Position numbers and translations under genes: made by a program
In this document: positions 7,607 to 9,793 of the stretch, piece by piece
How positions within the stretch are numbered: the first letter of the stretch is position 1
Layout of the letters: every line of letters starts with the position of its first letter
From: JACJYE01 sp964432875
Lineage (GTDB): Bacteria > Bacteroidota > Bacteroidia > Chitinophagales > Saprospiraceae
Reading direction: 5' to 3'
Length of the DNA: 9,793 nt
Assembly: GCA_964432875.1 (NCBI GenBank)
Contig: CAYSPJ010000160.1
Location: forward strand, 1 to 9,793
Notes under the pieces: model-generated
Database searches by the model: none
Seen by the model: the letters and a program-made list of their open reading frames with translations, nothing else
Told to the model about the DNA's origin: nothing

Positions 7607-7621
7607 GAATATAAATTCTAA
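7604..7621. promoter_or_regulatory. Perfect inverted repeat, candidate operator of the cox operon
   Basis: TTAGAAT (7604-7610) and ATTCTAA (7615-7621) are perfect inverted copies around the four bases ATAA. The repeat overlaps the upstream edge of the candidate -7 element and fills the spacer where a regulator could block or replace -33 contact. The symmetry suggests a dimeric DNA-binding protein. No regulator gene is in the window. In AT-rich intergenic DNA a chance palindrome of this size is uncommon but possible. Confidence 0.45.
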
Positions 7622-7706
7622 AAAATGGCGATTGTTCTGGAAATAATGACTTTTTTAAAATTTTTCTGACATTACAACCTCAACCCAGAATTATAATGAG
7701 CAGAGT

Positions 7707-7730
7707 AACAGAAGAACAGAAGAACAGAAG
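7707..7730 (+). repeat. Short tandem repeat, three copies of an octamer
   Basis: AACAGAAG occurs three times head to tail, followed by a decayed partial copy (AGCAAGAG). It lies midway between the divergent coxM and recombinase genes, outside both predicted promoters. Slipped-strand change in copy number would alter spacing in this region, but no function is shown. Confidence 0.8.
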
Positions 7731-7764
7731 AGCAAGAGGATGACCGGATAAAAACACAAAAAAT

Positions 7765-7795
7765 TTGCAAAATACAATTTTTAAAACTATTTTTG
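7765..7795 (+). promoter_or_regulatory. Bacteroidota-type promoter of the recombinase gene
   Basis: TTG (7765-7767, within TTTG), a 20-base spacer, and TATTTTTG (7788-7795) match the -33/-7 pattern TTG-N19-21-TAnnTTTG exactly. Transcription would start near 7800, giving a leader of about 20 bases before the ATG at 7822. This is the best promoter match in the window. Confidence 0.7.
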
Positions 7796-7812
7796 TTGGC
7801 TGAACCCAAAGC

Positions 7813-7824
7813 CATCGCGCGATG
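7813..7824. promoter_or_regulatory. Palindrome overlapping the recombinase start codon
   Basis: CATCGCGCGATG is a perfect 12-base palindrome whose last three bases are the ATG start codon. In the mRNA it could pair the start codon with the leader; in DNA it could be a dimer-binding site for autoregulation. It may be chance, since GC-rich codons dominate from here on. Confidence 0.4.
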
Positions 7825-9621
7825 ACGATACAGCTCGCACCCATGATGCATCGCGGGAGCCAGCGCCTGGCGCTGCGCTTCCCCTACGACGAGGCGGCCA
7901 TAGCCAAGGTGCGGCAGTTGCCGGGGCGGGCGTGGAGCCGTAGCCAGCGCTGCTGGCACCTTCCGGCGGATACGCCGCGGGAGGCCATCGCCGCTGCCCT
8001 ATCGCCTTTTTCCATTTGCTATGCCGAAGCGCCCCCTTTCCGCCCTGGGCCGATGCCTGATGATGCCTTCCCGGCGGATGTACCGACTTCCCGGCCCGCA
8101 GCCCCGGCATCGGCTGCGCCTTCCGGGCATAGCGGAGCGCATAGCGAAGCGGCAAGGGGCGAGCTGGAGCCCGATAGCGGGCCGCGCGGCGAGGGATTTT
8201 TGCTGCGCCCGATCAGCCGAGCGGATGCAGGCGGCAGCCGGGTGCAGATCGATTGGCGGAGCGGTCATTTCTGTATCGCCTTGCCGTACCAAGCCGACGA
8301 CATCGCCTTCCTGAAAAGCCTGCCGCGCGCCTGGTGGTCGCCGCCCGACCGGCGCTGGATCGTCAAAGGCAGCCGGGCGGCGTATGAGCACCTGCTGGAG
8401 CGCTTCGGAGCGGCAGCTTTCGGCTCTACCCAGCGGGACATCGAGCGGCTGCTGGCGGCAGGCGATGCCCCCACCGCAGCAGAAGCGGGCCGCATCCGCC
8501 TCGCGCCGCTGGCGGCAGATGTGGGCATGCTGGCGGTGTCTTGCGGCAAGTCGGCCCGCCAGCTCGATCTGGTGCGCGCAGTGCCGGGGCGGCGCTGGCA
8601 CAAGGCCGCCAGCACCTGGGCTATCCCCGCCACGCAAGCAGCCGTGCGCCGCCTGGAGGCGCTCTGTCGACAGGCGGGGGCCGAGCTGGAGATGCCAGGG
8701 GTATCCCTCGCAGCGCTGCCGCCGGGCGGGAAAGCGCGCAGCCCGTTGCGGCAGGATTGGTTCGTCGGCTTGGAAGAAACAGAAAGCGCTTGCCTGCGCC
8801 GTTACTGCGATACCTTGCATCGGCAGTACTACTCGCACCAGACGGTGAAAAACTACGTGCATTACTTCCGGCAGTTCCTTGGCCATTTCGGCGCGGCCCG
8901 GCTCGACGCCTTGCCCAAGGCCGAGCTGCTAGCCTACTTCGACACTTGGGTGCAGCGCGACGTGGCGGAGAGCACGCTGAACTCGGTCATCAATGCGGTC
9001 AAGTTCTACTACGAGAAGGTGCTCTGCCGCCCCAGCGAGCGCTACGACTGGGCCCGCCCGCGCAAGCGGCAGCAGTTGCCCGACGTGATGTCTAAAGGGG
9101 AAGCAAAGAGGCTCTTCGCGCAGGTGCGCAACCCCAAGCAGCAGGTGCTGCTCTACGCCATCTATGCCGCCGGGCTGCGCCCCGGCGAGGCGGTCAAGCT
9201 GCGCCGCGAAGACGTGCAGCCCGAGCGGGGGCTGATCCGGGTAGTGCAGGGCAAAGGTAAGAAAGACCGCTGCGTGATGCTCTCGGAGGTATTATTGAAG
9301 ATGCTCCGGGCTTATATGGAGGATTACCAGCCGAAGTACTGGCTCTTCGAGGGCCAGCACCCCGGCGAGCACTACTCGGTGCGCAGCTTGCAGGCGGTGG
9401 TGAAACGCGCCCGCCGGGCAGCCGGCCTGCGCGATACCATCACGCCCCACACCTTGCGCCACAGCTTCGCCACCCACCTGCTGGAAGCCGGCACGGACTC
9501 GCGCCTCATCCAGGAACTGCTGGGCCATGCGGACATCAAGACCACGCTGCGCTACCTGCACGTGAGCAATCGCCAGATCAGCCAGGTGAAAAGCCCGCTC
9601 GACGGGCTGTTCGAGGATTGA
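7822..9621 (+). CDS. Tyrosine recombinase with three N-terminal HARP-like modules
   Basis: A 599-residue tyrosine recombinase, about twice the length of XerC/XerD. The catalytic domain (about 420-590) has the complete set: Arg453 (GLRPGE), Lys478 (QGKGKKDR), His543 and Arg546 (TPHTLRH), His569 (LLGHAD) and the nucleophile Tyr578 (TTLRYLHVS). It ends in SPLDGLFED, a tail I associate with Bacteroidota recombinases. A SAM-like core-binding domain spans about 321-405. The first 290 residues contain three copies of a roughly 45-residue module at 15-60, 148-195 and 235-283, each with P-x3-W-x6-W (Pro34/Trp38/Trp45; Pro168/Trp172/Trp179; Pro255/Trp259/Trp266). Copy 1 is followed by a Pro/Ala-rich linker (about 68-125). 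The modules probably bind DNA, perhaps arm sites. ATG 7822 fits the promoter, though ATG 7843 is possible. Codons are more GC-rich than in the cox genes. The substrate site is unknown. Confidence 0.9.
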   Translation: MTIQLAPMMHRGSQRLALRFPYDEAAIAKVRQLPGRAWSRSQRCWHLPADTPREAIAAALSPFSICYAEAPPFRPGPMPDDAFPADVPTSRPAAPASAAPSGHSGAHSEAARGELEPDSGPRGEGFLLRPISRADAGGSRVQIDWRSGHFCIALPYQADDIAFLKSLPRAWWSPPDRRWIVKGSRAAYEHLLERFGAAAFGSTQRDIERLLAAGDAPTAAEAGRIRLAPLAADVGMLAVSCGKSARQLDLVRAVPGRRWHKAASTWAIPATQAAVRRLEALCRQAGAELEMPGVSLAALPPGGKARSPLRQDWFVGLEETESACLRRYCDTLHRQYYSHQTVKNYVHYFRQFLGHFGAARLDALPKAELLAYFDTWVQRDVAESTLNSVINAVKFYYEKVLCRPSERYDWARPRKRQQLPDVMSKGEAKRLFAQVRNPKQQVLLYAIYAAGLRPGEAVKLRREDVQPERGLIRVVQGKGKKDRCVMLSEVLLKMLRAYMEDYQPKYWLFEGQHPGEHYSVRSLQAVVKRARRAAGLRDTITPHTLRHSFATHLLEAGTDSRLIQELLGHADIKTTLRYLHVSNRQISQVKSPLDGLFED

Positions 9622-9633
9622 TGCCAGCCGGCT

Positions 9634-9656
9634 GGGGTTGCCGCACCGGAAGCCCC
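9634..9656 (+). terminator. Hairpin after the recombinase stop, possible terminator
   Basis: GGGGTT (9634-9639) pairs with AGCCCC (9651-9656) including one G-T wobble; after a G-A mismatch, CCG (9641-9643) pairs with CGG (9647-9649) around a CAC loop. It starts 12 bases after the stop and is partly preceded by the perfect palindrome CCAGCCGGCTGG (9624-9635), which could form an alternative fold. No T-run follows, so termination is uncertain. Confidence 0.45.
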
Positions 9657-9669
9657 TACCCGCCATTTT

Positions 9670-9695
9670 CCAACCGCTGGCGCGCCAGGGGTTGG
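9670..9695. repeat. Near-perfect 26-base palindrome downstream of the recombinase
   Basis: CCAACCGCTGGCG (9670-9682) and CGCCAGGGGTTGG (9683-9695) are inverted copies with one mismatch (G9676 against G9689) and no spacer; the core CTGGCGCGCCAG is a perfect palindrome. As RNA it forms a strong hairpin and could end recombinase transcription, though the nearest T-run starts 22 bases later. As DNA it could be a recombinase or regulator binding site. It does not have the 6-8 base central spacer of dif-type sites. Confidence 0.6.
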
Positions 9696-9711
9696 GCTAA
9701 GATTCTATTGA

Positions 9712-9738
9712 CAATGATTTTTTTGAAAAAAAACATTG
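9712..9738. repeat. AT-rich inverted repeat with T and A tracts
   Basis: CAATG (9712-9716) and CATTG (9734-9738) flank T7 (9718-9724) and A8 (9726-9733); the whole is symmetric around G9725 apart from one A-A mismatch. It may be a two-way terminator-like element following the GC-rich hairpins, or curved DNA upstream of the next promoter. It lies between the recombinase and the promoter-like site at the right edge. Confidence 0.55.
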
Positions 9739-9745
9739 CTTTTCA

Positions 9746-9776
9746 TTGAAAATGCGAAAGATTTAGCGTAAACTTG
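9746..9776 (+). promoter_or_regulatory. Promoter-like sequence firing rightward out of the window
   Basis: TTG (9746-9748), a 20-base spacer and TAAACTTG (9769-9776) match the Bacteroidota pattern with one mismatch in the -7 element (C for T at 9773). The TTG sits inside the odd palindrome TTTTCA-T-TGAAAA (9740-9752), a possible operator. The start point would be near 9782, so the gene served lies beyond the window. Nothing else is seen in 9622-9793. Confidence 0.5.
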
Positions 9777-9793
9777 CGTCTATTAAAGAGTTG

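Noticed and set aside
7999..8886. A 295-codon open frame on the minus strand opposite the recombinase
   Set aside because: The plus-strand frame carries an intact catalytic domain and repeated modules; this one has neither motifs nor a plausible start region.
9670..9695. An integron attC site or dif site
   Set aside because: No paired R/L boxes or unpaired extrahelical bases of attC are visible, and the two arms meet without the 6-8 base spacer expected of dif.
1..9793. CRISPR array, tRNA or rRNA genes, insertion sequence ends
   Set aside because: No regularly spaced repeats, no cloverleaf-like segments and no transposase or terminal inverted repeats were recognised by eye on either strand.

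Overview
The window looks like chromosomal DNA from a member of the Bacteroidota. The evidence is two good matches to the Bacteroidota sigma factor promoter pattern (TTG, about 20 bases, TAnnTTTG), gene starts mostly lacking a Shine-Dalgarno sequence, and a tyrosine recombinase whose N-terminal module resembles ones I recall from that phylum. A lineage near Saprospiria is only a guess.

Positions 3-7569, minus strand: a tight seven-gene operon for an aerobic molybdenum-copper carbon monoxide dehydrogenase, in transcription order coxM (FAD subunit), coxS (two [2Fe-2S] clusters), coxL (Mo/Cu catalytic subunit), coxG (SRPBCC protein), coxD (MoxR-type AAA+ ATPase), coxE (VWA protein) and coxF (XdhC-like protein with a C-terminal YHS domain). 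CoxL carries the AYRCSFR active-site loop that marks form I, the true CO dehydrogenases, so the cluster probably oxidises CO to CO2 and passes electrons to the respiratory chain. M, S and L are the enzyme. D, E and F are the maturation set that builds the Cu-S-Mo cofactor. CoxG probably links the enzyme to the membrane and its quinones. The only large gap in the operon (coxL to coxG, 187 bases) holds two stem-loops that could separate high expression of the structural genes from lower expression of the accessory genes.

Positions 7570-7821: a divergent regulatory region of 252 bases. It holds a -7-like element and a perfect 18-base inverted repeat in front of coxM, a triplicated octamer, and a near-ideal promoter for the gene on the other side.

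Positions 7822-9621, plus strand: a 599-residue tyrosine recombinase with the full catalytic set. Its first 290 residues contain three copies of a module with the invariant spacing P-x3-W-x6-W, like the HARP domain of SMARCAL1-type annealing helicases. This is the least ordinary protein in the window.

Positions 9622-9793: no gene. The stretch is packed with palindromes (two GC-rich hairpins, one AT-rich inverted repeat) and ends in a promoter-like sequence firing rightward out of the window.
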